Source: Algoriphagus sp. CAU 1675
Lineage (GTDB): Bacteria; Bacteroidota; Bacteroidia; Cytophagales; Cyclobacteriaceae
Reading direction: 5' to 3'
Length of the DNA stretch: 64,000 nucleotides
NCBI RefSeq assembly: GCF_029222925.1
Contig: NZ_JARHUI010000002.1
Location: 124,001-188,000, forward strand
Under the pieces are notes generated by a model. That model did not search any database. It was not told where the DNA came from and worked only from the letters and a program-made list of their open reading frames with translations. Positions 57,238 through 64,000 of the stretch are shown here, in pieces. The position numbers and the translations under genes are program-made. The stretch's first letter is position 1. The number at the start of each line of letters is the position of its first letter.

Positions 57238-59310
57238 ATGAGCGAGAATAATAAGAATAAAAAATTTGTCCCTAAACCACCTCAGCGTCCGAATTTTCAG
57301 CTTTGGCTGATTGTGGCCGCTATCTTAGTATTGATAGGCCTTACTTGGATTCAGCAAAGAGGTGCCGTCATTGACATTACTCAGAAAAGGTTTGAGGACA
57401 TGTATATGTCGGGAGACGTAGCCAAGGTCATAATCGTCAAAAACATGGACCGGGTGGACGTCACGCTAAAGCCATCGGCACTTTCCAAGGAAAAATATAA
57501 AACCGAACTCGAATCCAACTCTGCGTTTTTCAACCCGAATGGGCCTCATTACTCTCTTCAGGTGGCTTCCTCAGACAAATTCGCAACGGATTTTGATGCT
57601 CTGGAAGAGAACTTTCCCTCAGAAGAAAGAATCGGCTATGGAGTAACCACTGAAGAAAACTGGAGCAGCTGGTTTGGCAGCTTTGGTTTCCTGATCATCC
57701 TGTTTGTCTTCTTCTGGTTTATGATGAGAAGAATGTCTGGACCTTCTGGGCCGGGTGGACAGATATTTAATGTTGGAAAATCTAGAGCACAGCTTTTTGA
57801 TGCTGAAAACAAAGTCAAAATCACCTTTGACAATGTAGCCGGCTTGGACGAGGCAAAAGAAGAAATTCAGGAAATTGTCGAGTTCCTAAAGAATCCGTCC
57901 AAATTCACCAAACTAGGAGGTAAAATCCCAAAAGGTGCTCTTTTGGTAGGCCCTCCGGGTACCGGTAAAACTTTGCTTGCCAAGGCTGTTGCCGGGGAAG
58001 CAGGTGTTCCTTTCTTTACGCTTTCCGGTTCTGATTTCGTGGAAATGTTCGTTGGTGTTGGTGCAGCCCGAGTTAGGGATTTGTTTAAACAAGCCAAGGA
58101 AAAAGCCCCTTGTATCATTTTCATAGATGAGATTGATGCCATTGGCCGATCAAGAGGAAAAGGCCAAATGCCAGGCTCCAATGACGAGCGTGAAAACACC
58201 CTGAACTCACTATTGGTTGAAATGGATGGGTTCGGAACTGATTCCGGAGTAATTGTACTGGCAGCAACGAACCGTCCGGATGTGTTGGATAGTGCCTTGT
58301 TGAGACCGGGTAGATTTGACCGTCAGATTTCCATTGACAAGCCAGACATTGTGGGTCGTGAAGCGATTTTCAAAGTGCACTTAAAGCCTATCAAAATCTC
58401 CAAAGATGTTGATCCTAAAAAACTGGCAGCCCAAACTCCTGGTTTTGCCGGTGCGGAAATAGCCAACGTTTGTAACGAAGCAGCTCTGATTGCAGCAAGA
58501 AGAAATAAAACTGCTGTAGATATGCAGGACTTCCAGGATGCTGTTGACCGGGTAATCGGTGGTCTTGAAAAGAAAAACAAGATCATTTCTCCTGAAGAGA
58601 AAAAGATTGTTGCGTATCATGAAGCAGGTCATGCCGTAGCAGGCTGGTTCCTTGAGCATGCGGATCCTTTGGTAAAGGTCAGCATAGTCCCTCGAGGAGT
58701 TGCAGCTCTTGGCTATGCCCAATACTTGCCAAAAGAGCAATTCTTATATCAAACCGAACAGCTGATTGACGAGATGTGTATGACCCTTGGTGGACGTGCC
58801 GCAGAAGAAATCATTTTCGGTAAAATTTCCACTGGAGCATTAAGCGACTTGGAAAGAATCACCAAAATGGCTTATTCCATCGTGTCTGTTTATGGTATGA
58901 ATGAAAGGCTAGGAAACGTATCCTTCTACGACAGTAAAAGCGATGGCTATAAAATGACCAAGCCATATTCCGAAGCTACAGCAGAAATGATTGATCAGGA
59001 AGTAAGTAAACTGATTCAGTTTGCTTACCAGAGAACAATCGATTTGCTACAGGAGAAACGTAATGAACTGGAAATTCTGGCTAAGGAATTATTGGAAAAA
59101 GAAATCATCTTCCAGTCTGATTTGGAAAAACTGATCGGAAAAAGACCTTTTGCCAAGGAGACTACCTATCAAGCCTATACCAATAAAAAAGAGGAAGAGG
59201 TTGAAGAGAGTAAAACTGAGGCTGAGGTAAAAGATGAAGTAGCCCAAGAGACTCCAAAGTCTGAGGAACCTGAAGCGGTGACCCAGCCAGAACCCAAACC
59301 GGAAAAGTAA
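57238..59310 (+). CDS. ftsH: ATP-dependent zinc metalloprotease FtsH
   Basis: A 690-residue membrane AAA+ protease that degrades damaged or unassembled membrane proteins and some regulators. Two N-terminal membrane segments (~21-40 and ~149-165) flank a periplasmic domain. The AAA module has Walker A GPPGTGKT (238-245), Walker [10 protein letters not shown] (~292-300) and the pore-loop FVGVG; the zinc site HEAGH is at 461-465, with the third ligand in the GALSDLER region. The tail is long, acidic and proline-rich ([20 protein letters not shown]), which may be disordered. A terminator lies at 59338-59375. Confidence 0.97.
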   Translation: MSENNKNKKFVPKPPQRPNFQLWLIVAAILVLIGLTWIQQRGAVIDITQKRFEDMYMSGDVAKVIIVKNMDRVDVTLKPSALSKEKYKTELESNSAFFNPNGPHYSLQVASSDKFATDFDALEENFPSEERIGYGVTTEENWSSWFGSFGFLIILFVFFWFMMRRMSGPSGPGGQIFNVGKSRAQLFDAENKVKITFDNVAGLDEAKEEIQEIVEFLKNPSKFTKLGGKIPKGALLVGPPGTGKTLLAKAVAGEAGVPFFTLSGSDFVEMFVGVGAARVRDLFKQAKEKAPCIIFIDEIDAIGRSRGKGQMPGSNDERENTLNSLLVEMDGFGTDSGVIVLAATNRPDVLDSALLRPGRFDRQISIDKPDIVGREAIFKVHLKPIKISKDVDPKKLAAQTPGFAGAEIANVCNEAALIAARRNKTAVDMQDFQDAVDRVIGGLEKKNKIISPEEKKIVAYHEAGHAVAGWFLEHADPLVKVSIVPRGVAALGYAQYLPKEQFLYQTEQLIDEMCMTLGGRAAEEIIFGKISTGALSDLERITKMAYSIVSVYGMNERLGNVSFYDSKSDGYKMTKPYSEATAEMIDQEVSKLIQFAYQRTIDLLQEKRNELEILAKELLEKEIIFQSDLEKLIGKRPFAKETTYQAYTNKKEEEVEESKTEAEVKDEVAQETPKSEEPEAVTQPEPKPEK

Positions 59311-59337
59311 AATCCCGGTTTAAAAGCTCTGAATTGT

Positions 59338-59375
59338 ATGTGCCCCCATTAGTAAAATGACTAATGGGGGCACAT
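59338..59375 (+). terminator. Intrinsic terminator of ftsH
   Basis: A 16-base perfect stem, including CCCCC opposite GGGGG, between 59338-59353 and 59360-59375, with a six-base loop. It is followed by a T-rich run (TTTATTCTCGCTTTTTATTTTTG). It separates rsfS-ftsH from the lpxH unit. Confidence 0.85.
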
Positions 59376-59422
59376 CATTTATTCTCGCTTTTTATTTTTG
59401 ATTCCGAATTCTATCTTTAGTC

Positions 59423-60199
59423 ATGCCTGCTAATCCCCAAAATTTCTCCCTTAACGGGAAGAAACTCTTTTTTGCATCTGATTTTCACTTGGGAGCCCCC
59501 TCCGAAGAAGCCAGTAAAACCCGTGAACAAAAAATTGTCCGTTGGTTGGATCAAATCAAAGACCAGGCGGCTGCTATTTTTTTGGTAGGTGACATATTCG
59601 ACTTCTGGTTTGAATACAAAGAAGTCATCCCAAAAGGGTTTATCCCCTTCATTTCCAAAATCCATCAGTTGAGAGAAGCAGGTGTTCCTGTACTCTTTTT
59701 TACTGGAAACCATGATCTCTGGATGAAGGATTATTTTACCAAAGAACTGGGTATACCTGTATATCACAATCCAATCGAATTGATCGTGGAAGGAAAAAAA
59801 ATTCTAGTGGGTCACGGAGATGGTCTGGGACCTGGGGATAAGTCCTATAAACTGTTGAAAAAGGTTTTTACTAATCCTTTGGCCCAATGGTTGTTCCGAT
59901 GGTTTCACCCTGACTTGGGCATCAAGATCGCAAAGACTTGGTCTGGAAATAGTCGAATCTCCAATATGAAAAAAAACGAAGACCATTTTTTGGGAGATGA
60001 TGAATGGCTTTGGCAATATTGCAAGGAAGTTGAACGAAGCTTTCACCACGATTACTATATTTTCGGGCACAGACATCTCCCCTTGCGTTTGGAGGTGGGA
60101 GAAAATGCAACCTATATCAATCTGGGTGAATGGGTAAGCCGATACAGCTTTTTGGAATTTGACGGAAATCAGGCCAAGCTTGACTATTTTGAAAAATGA
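59423..60199 (+). CDS. lpxH: UDP-2,3-diacylglucosamine diphosphatase LpxH-like
   Basis: A 258-residue calcineurin-like metallophosphoesterase of the LpxH type, which makes lipid X from UDP-2,3-diacylglucosamine in lipid A synthesis. Metal ligands: D20 and H22 in FFASDFHLGAP, D57 in LVGDIFDFWFEY, N96/H97/D98 in GNHDLW, H131 in VGHGDGLGPGD, and H215/H217 in FGHRHLPL. These are all present and in the expected order. No signal peptide is seen, so it acts at the inner face of the inner membrane. The stop overlaps the next gene's ATG by four bases. It could instead be an LpxH2-like paralogue. Confidence 0.88.
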   Translation: MPANPQNFSLNGKKLFFASDFHLGAPSEEASKTREQKIVRWLDQIKDQAAAIFLVGDIFDFWFEYKEVIPKGFIPFISKIHQLREAGVPVLFFTGNHDLWMKDYFTKELGIPVYHNPIELIVEGKKILVGHGDGLGPGDKSYKLLKKVFTNPLAQWLFRWFHPDLGIKIAKTWSGNSRISNMKKNEDHFLGDDEWLWQYCKEVERSFHHDYYIFGHRHLPLRLEVGENATYINLGEWVSRYSFLEFDGNQAKLDYFEK

Positions 60200-61017
60200 A
60201 ATTCCTTCTAATACTTAGTTTTTTCTTTTCCTATTTGGCTTCCTTTGGACAACAAAGCCTTGGAAAGCCCATTACTGAAATCCAGCTGCCCAACCGGGAT
60301 TTGGTATCCTTTGATACCAGAGACCAATTTTTTGTAAGTACCGAAGAGGGGGATATCTATTTATTTAATCCCGATGGCAAGGAGCTCAATTTCTTTTCCC
60401 CTACACGTCAGGGAAAACTCAGCCAACTGGAAGCCTCCTGGACAGTAAACATTTTCAGTTTTTCGGCAGACCTCCAGCAATACCGGGTTTTGGACCGATT
60501 TCTGAATCCATTGATTGAGGAAGATTTCATGAATTTGGATGTCCATCTCGCAAAAGCGGCCACCTTTGGAAACAATAATATTCTATGGGTTTGGGATGAA
60601 TCCGACCTAAGTCTCAAGCGTCTAGATTATTTGAGATCATTGGTATTGGATTCTCAACCTTTGAACCTGATTCTTAATGATGCCACTCTTGGAGTCAGCG
60701 AAATCCGGGAATTCAAAAACCAACTTTTCATGAATGTGCCGGAAAGCGGAATTTATGTTTTCGACAATCAGGGCAACTTACTTCAAAAAATAGAACTGTC
60801 CGGAATCAAAAGGCTAAACCTTTACAAAAATCATCTAATCTGGACAGAATCAGGAAAACTAACCGCACTTGACTTAAGAGATCAATCCAAAAAAATCCTA
60901 GCCCCACTCCCCAAAGAGAACATTGATTTTGTTCAATTCGGCCAAAACAGGCTGGTATTAGCGGGAAAAGACACTCTATATCTTTATGCGATGCCAGATT
61001 GGATTAAAGCACTATAA
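60196..61017 (+). CDS. Exported protein of unknown function, propeller-like
   Basis: A 273-residue protein with a signal peptide (MKFLLILSFFFSYLASFGQQ). The mature part has repeated beta-strand motifs such as FFVSTEEGDIYLFNPDGKEL, NILWVWDESDLSLKRLDYL and LVLAGKDTLYLYAM, spaced like the blades of a beta-propeller, with RDLVSFDTRDQ near the start. I do not recognise a family and no catalytic residues stand out. The four-base overlap with lpxH suggests co-translation, so a role in lipid A or outer-membrane assembly is possible but not shown. It ends in the terminator at 61039-61074. Confidence 0.8.
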   Translation: MKFLLILSFFFSYLASFGQQSLGKPITEIQLPNRDLVSFDTRDQFFVSTEEGDIYLFNPDGKELNFFSPTRQGKLSQLEASWTVNIFSFSADLQQYRVLDRFLNPLIEEDFMNLDVHLAKAATFGNNNILWVWDESDLSLKRLDYLRSLVLDSQPLNLILNDATLGVSEIREFKNQLFMNVPESGIYVFDNQGNLLQKIELSGIKRLNLYKNHLIWTESGKLTALDLRDQSKKILAPLPKENIDFVQFGQNRLVLAGKDTLYLYAMPDWIKAL

Positions 61018-61038
61018 AAACCTAGCATCTAAAAACAG

Positions 61039-61074
61039 AAAACCCGGTTTTGAACTGAACCAAAACCGGGTTTT
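61039..61074. terminator. Bidirectional terminator between lpxH unit and slyD
   Basis: A 13-base stem, AAAACCCGGTTTT (61039-61051) with AAAACCGGGTTTT (61062-61074), with a ten-base loop. It lies between the plus-strand propeller-like gene, ending at 61017, and the minus-strand slyD, ending at 61092, and carries T on the outer end in both directions. Confidence 0.85.
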
Positions 61075-61091
61075 GCTTGGGTAAAACAGAA

Positions 61092-61517
61092 TTATCCGAT
61101 TTTCACCAATTCAATATCAAAGATCAGATCTTTACCAGCCAATTGGTGATTGGCATCAAGAATGATTTTTTCATCGTCCACGTGAATCACAATAACTGGC
61201 ATAGGTTGACCATTGCCACCCTGAAGCATCAATTGCAATCCGATTTCAGGCTTGATATCAGCAGGAACCTGATGACGAGGAACATCAATCATCATATCTT
61301 CTCTTCTCTCACCATAAGCCTCTGCTGCTGGAATAGTTACTGTCTTTTTATCTCCAATTGCCATCCCGTCAACTGCGGCATCGAATCCTTTGATCATATT
61401 TCCATCCCCTAGTGTAAAACCCAGCGGTTCCCTCTGCACTGATGAGTCAAATACACTTCCGTCTTCCAATCTTCCGGTATAGTGCACCTGCACTGCATCT
61501 CCTTTTTTTGCTTGCAT
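61092..61517 (-). CDS. slyD: FKBP-type peptidyl-prolyl isomerase, SlyD-like
   Basis: A 141-residue SlyD-type FKBP. The catalytic FKBP part (VQVHYTGRLEDGSVFDSSVQREPLGFTLGDGNMIKGFDAAVDGMAIGDKKTVTI) is interrupted by the chaperone IF domain (PAAEAYGERREDMMIDVPRHQV to about residue 115) and resumes at DANHQLAGKDLIFDIELV. It isomerises peptidyl-proline bonds in the cytoplasm and helps folding. The histidine/cysteine-rich metal-binding tail of E. coli SlyD is missing. A -7-like TACCTTTG lies upstream (61550-61543). The two-component genes start divergently. Confidence 0.92.
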   Translation of the reverse strand: MQAKKGDAVQVHYTGRLEDGSVFDSSVQREPLGFTLGDGNMIKGFDAAVDGMAIGDKKTVTIPAAEAYGERREDMMIDVPRHQVPADIKPEIGLQLMLQGGNGQPMPVIVIHVDDEKIILDANHQLAGKDLIFDIELVKIG

Positions 61518-61542
61518 AATTGTTCGTTTTTTTGGTCAATTG

Positions 61543-61572
61543 CAAAGGTACAAATTATATACCGGGGAGGAA
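61543..61572 (-). promoter_or_regulatory. Possible promoter of slyD
   Basis: On the minus strand TACCTTTG (61550-61543) matches TAnnTTTG, with TTC 19 bases upstream at 61572-61570. It gives a transcription start about 20 bases before the slyD ATG, and the spacing and base are the same as in the ahcY and birA promoters. Confidence 0.5.
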
Positions 61573-61585
61573 AATCCGGCAAAAC

Positions 61586-61622
61586 TGTCCGGATACAGTA
61601 TAATTATGCGCAATATCGGACA
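61586..61622. repeat. Inverted repeat between slyD and the two-component genes
   Basis: TGTCCGGATA (61586-61595) faces TATCGGACA (61614-61622): six plus three bases pair with one unpaired G, over an 18-base centre. This is a possible operator. It lies just upstream of the slyD promoter and about 30 bases before the candidate -7 box of the response regulator operon. Confidence 0.4.
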
Positions 61623-61645
61623 CAATTTCAGGCAAATGTCCACTT

Positions 61646-61670
61646 AATGCCTATTTTTGGCATTGGCATT
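61646..61670. promoter_or_regulatory. Candidate -7 box within an AATGCC/GGCATT repeat
   Basis: AATGCC (61646-61651) and GGCATT (61659-61664) form an inverted repeat around TATTTTTG (61652-61659), a -7-type box about 43 bases before the response regulator ATG. A second GGCATT follows directly at 61665-61670. A regulator binding the repeat would cover the promoter. No TTG element was found at the expected spacing. Confidence 0.45.
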
Positions 61671-61702
61671 ATTTTCCCTCTAAAAAAGCCAAACAAACAA
61701 TC

Positions 61703-63085
61703 ATGGAAAATCAAGGCTTAGGAAAAATACTCATCATCGACGACAACGAGGATCTGCTTTTTGCTGCAAAAATGCTCCTGAAAAAACACGCCAAGGAGGT
61801 GATGATAGAAAAAGACCCTAGAAGGATTCCTTTCCTGATCAATAACAACAATTACGATGTCATCTTACTGGACATGAATTTCCGGGAAGATACCACCTCA
61901 GGAAAAGAAGGCTTTTATTGGCTGCAACAGATCAAGGAGATTGATCCCAAGGCCGTAGTAATTTTGATCACTGCATTTGGTGATGTGGAAATGGCTGTTC
62001 AGGCACTGAAAGAAGGGGCCACTGATTTTATTCTCAAGCCTTGGCAAAACGAAAAGTTACTTGCAACTCTCTCTGCGGCTGTCAGACTGAAAGAAAGCTA
62101 CAACGAAGTAGAAAAGCTTCAGAAAAAACAAAAGCAGCTTCAGACAGATATGAAGAAGCCTTATACCGACATTATCGGGAACAGTGCTTCCATGAAAAAC
62201 ATCTTTTCCATCATTGACAAAGTTGCTCAGACTGATGCCAATGTTTTGATTTTGGGAGAAAACGGAACAGGAAAAGAGCTGATTGCCCGTGCCATCCACG
62301 AGCGCTCACTGCGAAAAGAAGAGATCTTCGTAGGTGTGGACATGGGAGCAATTACGGAGACCCTGTTTGAATCTGAACTTTTCGGTCATAAGCGAGGAGC
62401 ATTTACCGATGCAAAAGAAGACCGTGCAGGTAGATTTGAGGTTGCGGACAAGGGCACCTTGTTTCTGGACGAAATCGGAAATCTTTCCATGCCACTCCAA
62501 TCCAAACTTTTAACAGTACTTCAGAAAAGAGAAGTGACCAGAATCGGTACCAATAAGTCGGTTCCTGTAGATATCCGATTGATCTGTGCCACCAATATGC
62601 CGGTCCATGAAATGGTTATGGACAATTCCTTCCGTCAGGATTTACTTTACCGGATCAATACGGTTGAGATTTTCCTTCCACCACTGCGTGAAAGGCATGA
62701 TGACATCCCTCAATTAGCCAACCATTTCCTGAAGGTCTACTCTCAGAAATACAGAAAAAATTTCACAGGATTTAAAGCAAATGCCATGGAGTTGCTGCAG
62801 CGCTACCCTTGGCCAGGTAATATCCGTGAATTGCAACATGCCATTGAACGGGCAATCATCATGGCTGAAGGAGATGAGCTGGACAGCCGAGATTTCTTCT
62901 TCCTTTCTTCCAAGCCTGCCTCAGAAAAAGCTCCTGTAAATACCACATTGAATCTGGACGATATGGAAAGAAGTACCATTCAAAGAGCAATCGATAAAAA
63001 CGGAGGAAATATTTCAAAGGCAGCCAAAGAACTGGGCTTGACACGAGCTTCACTATACCGAAGATTGGAAAAATATGGATTATAA
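61703..63085 (+). CDS. Sigma-54-dependent response regulator (NtrC family)
   Basis: A 460-residue NtrC-family activator. The receiver domain (~1-120) has D13/D14 in ILIIDDNED, the phosphorylated D57 in VILLDMNF and K112 in ILKPW. The AAA+ domain follows with Walker A GENGTGKE (185-192), Walker B TLFLDEIG, and the sigma-54 contact loop, which reads GAFTDA (232-237) instead of GAFTGA. The C-terminal Fis-type helix-turn-helix ends [20 protein letters not shown]. It would turn on sigma-54 promoters on phosphorylation by the following kinase. Its target genes are not known. The stop overlaps the kinase start by 11 bases. Confidence 0.95.
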   Translation: MENQGLGKILIIDDNEDLLFAAKMLLKKHAKEVMIEKDPRRIPFLINNNNYDVILLDMNFREDTTSGKEGFYWLQQIKEIDPKAVVILITAFGDVEMAVQALKEGATDFILKPWQNEKLLATLSAAVRLKESYNEVEKLQKKQKQLQTDMKKPYTDIIGNSASMKNIFSIIDKVAQTDANVLILGENGTGKELIARAIHERSLRKEEIFVGVDMGAITETLFESELFGHKRGAFTDAKEDRAGRFEVADKGTLFLDEIGNLSMPLQSKLLTVLQKREVTRIGTNKSVPVDIRLICATNMPVHEMVMDNSFRQDLLYRINTVEIFLPPLRERHDDIPQLANHFLKVYSQKYRKNFTGFKANAMELLQRYPWPGNIRELQHAIERAIIMAEGDELDSRDFFFLSSKPASEKAPVNTTLNLDDMERSTIQRAIDKNGGNISKAAKELGLTRASLYRRLEKYGL

Positions 63086-64000
63086 AGTCGGCTTATTAGG
63101 ACGAATTGTCCTCTTGGCGGCGGCACTTTTTTTATTGGCCACTTCCATTTTCAATGAATGGGGAGTCTTTATGATTTCCCTGCTGATCATCATGGTGATT
63201 TTCCAGATCATCTTTTTGATCCGCTATTCTGAAAGCTCCTTCAAAAAAGTCAGGGTCTTCCTTGACAACATTAAACAGGACAAATACTCCCAGGTTTACC
63301 CAGTGAAATTTGACGGGACCGAAACCGACGATCTCCATATTGAGTTCAATGCAATCCTGGCAAAACTCAAAGAAGACCAAGCAGAAAAAGAGGCCAATTA
63401 CCAGTATTTCCGCTCGGTGTTTAAGCATCTGAGCATAGGCTTGATCACCTTTGGGGAAAATGGAGAAATACAGATCCTCAATACGGCAGCACGCAGAATC
63501 CTGAATGTGGACGTACTGAAAAACATCGGGGAAATCGAAAGCATCAATAAAGAACTGTTTTTAGCCATCCAAAACCTCCGAACAGGTGGCAGCGAACTCA
63601 TTAAAATCGCCCATCCGGATGGAATCATGCAGCTGTCCGTCTATGTGATCGAACTTTTGATGCGCGGGGAAAAATTCAAACTCGTATCGCTTCAGAACAT
63701 CCAATCCGAGCTGGAAGAAAAGGAAATGGAAGCCTGGCAAAACCTGGTAAAAATCCTTACTCATGAAATCATGAATTCTATCGCTCCGATCTCCTCATTA
63801 GCAGGAACCATCAAAAGCGATATTGAATCCAAAATGGACAATCAGGAAGAACTGACCATCACTGACCTTGAAGATTACCTGATGGGTATCAGCACCATTG
63901 AAAAACGCTCCGAAGGCCTGACCAGCTTTGTATCTGACTTCCGAAGTCTCGCCCATATCCCAACTCCAAAATTCAGCAGCATCCGGATTGCCAAGCTTTT
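63075..64000 (+). CDS. Sensor histidine kinase, NtrY-like (3' part missing)
   Basis: The kinase partner of the preceding response regulator; the frame runs off the right edge after about 308 residues. Two N-terminal hydrophobic helices (~10-25 and ~31-50) form a short membrane anchor with almost no periplasmic domain; a linker region, a PAS-like sensor (~105-210, with IGLITFGENGEIQILNTAARRIL), and a dimerisation domain follow, with H230 in WQNLVKILTHEIMNSIAPISSL as the phospho-acceptor. The ATPase domain lies outside the window. The ATG at 63075 overlaps the regulator gene, so they are coupled. A cytoplasmic or membrane-internal signal is likely. Confidence 0.9.
   Translation, partial: MDYKVGLLGRIVLLAAALFLLATSIFNEWGVFMISLLIIMVIFQIIFLIRYSESSFKKVRVFLDNIKQDKYSQVYPVKFDGTETDDLHIEFNAILAKLKEDQAEKEANYQYFRSVFKHLSIGLITFGENGEIQILNTAARRILNVDVLKNIGEIESINKELFLAIQNLRTGGSELIKIAHPDGIMQLSVYVIELLMRGEKFKLVSLQNIQSELEEKEMEAWQNLVKILTHEIMNSIAPISSLAGTIKSDIESKMDNQEELTITDLEDYLMGISTIEKRSEGLTSFVSDFRSLAHIPTPKFSSIRIAKL

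Noticed and set aside
1-64000. Mobile elements, CRISPR arrays, tRNA or rRNA genes, defence or toxin-antitoxin systems
   Set aside because: No transposase, integrase, regular short repeats, cloverleaf sequence or typical two-gene toxin-antitoxin pattern was seen, and base composition by eye is even throughout.

Overview
The window is a gene-dense stretch of chromosome from a Bacteroidota bacterium, most likely of the order Cytophagales (something like Cyclobacteriaceae/Algoriphagus; the genus is a guess). The evidence is three type IX secretion genes (sprA, porU, porV), several families largely confined to the phylum (DUF4292, DUF4837, DUF4494, proline-rich TonB-like transducers, a malic enzyme fused to phosphotransacetylase), weak ribosome binding sites, and promoters matching the Bacteroidota form TTG-N19-TAnnTTTG (clearest at 4783-4812 and 11051-11080). 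No tRNA, rRNA, CRISPR array, insertion sequence, prophage or recognisable defence system was seen, and no gap between genes exceeds about 215 bases.

Layout. 1-3060 (minus): a truncated DUF819 membrane protein, a sugar aminotransferase and a glycosyltransferase. 3167-4621 (minus): isocitrate dehydrogenase with a C-terminal extension. 4835-10999 (plus): enoyl-CoA hydratase, a Wzx/MATE-like flippase, then an envelope run of TPR protein, DUF4292 lipoprotein and an EnvC-like LytM activator. 11112-14164 (plus): tatA, gatA and a LysM lytic transglycosylase. 14344-26283 (plus): DUF4837 lipoprotein, maeB, ruvA, the 2376-residue SprA translocon, gcvH and a VanZ-like protein. 26352-27859: two tandem TonB-like genes. 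27967-29538: a lipoprotein amidohydrolase, facing a minus-strand run of FAD oxidoreductase, large propeller/barrel surface protein and yicC (34815-29562).

34871-41953 (plus) is a tightly coupled operon of metallo-beta-lactamase hydrolase, pssA, porU, porV and an M16-like protein. 41954-43498 (minus) holds a GT2 glycosyltransferase and an FdtA/WxcM-like cupin. 43559-50245 mixes YigZ, a DEDDy exonuclease, NhaC, a FAD oxidoreductase, an Mpo1-like protein and a membrane-anchored patatin. 50456-56761 holds DUF4494, an HD protein, a PAS protein, a dienoyl-CoA-reductase-like SDR, an unknown lipoprotein, ahcY and birA. 56826-61517 holds rsfS, ftsH, lpxH, an unknown propeller-like protein and slyD. 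The window ends in an NtrC/NtrY-like two-component pair, with the kinase cut at the right edge.

The theme is cell-envelope biogenesis: protein export (SprA, PorU, PorV, TatA), peptidoglycan remodelling (EnvC-like protein, MltD-like protein), lipids (PssA, LpxH, patatin, Mpo1-like protein) and surface sugars, set among central metabolism and housekeeping. I found no convincing wholly new multi-gene system. The most interesting leads are a pseudo-peptidase/propeller/barrel protein, coupling of phospholipid synthesis to type IX secretion genes, a kinase-like PAS protein without an ATPase, a TonB pair with a shared motif after the membrane segment, and inverted repeats around the promoter of the two-component operon.
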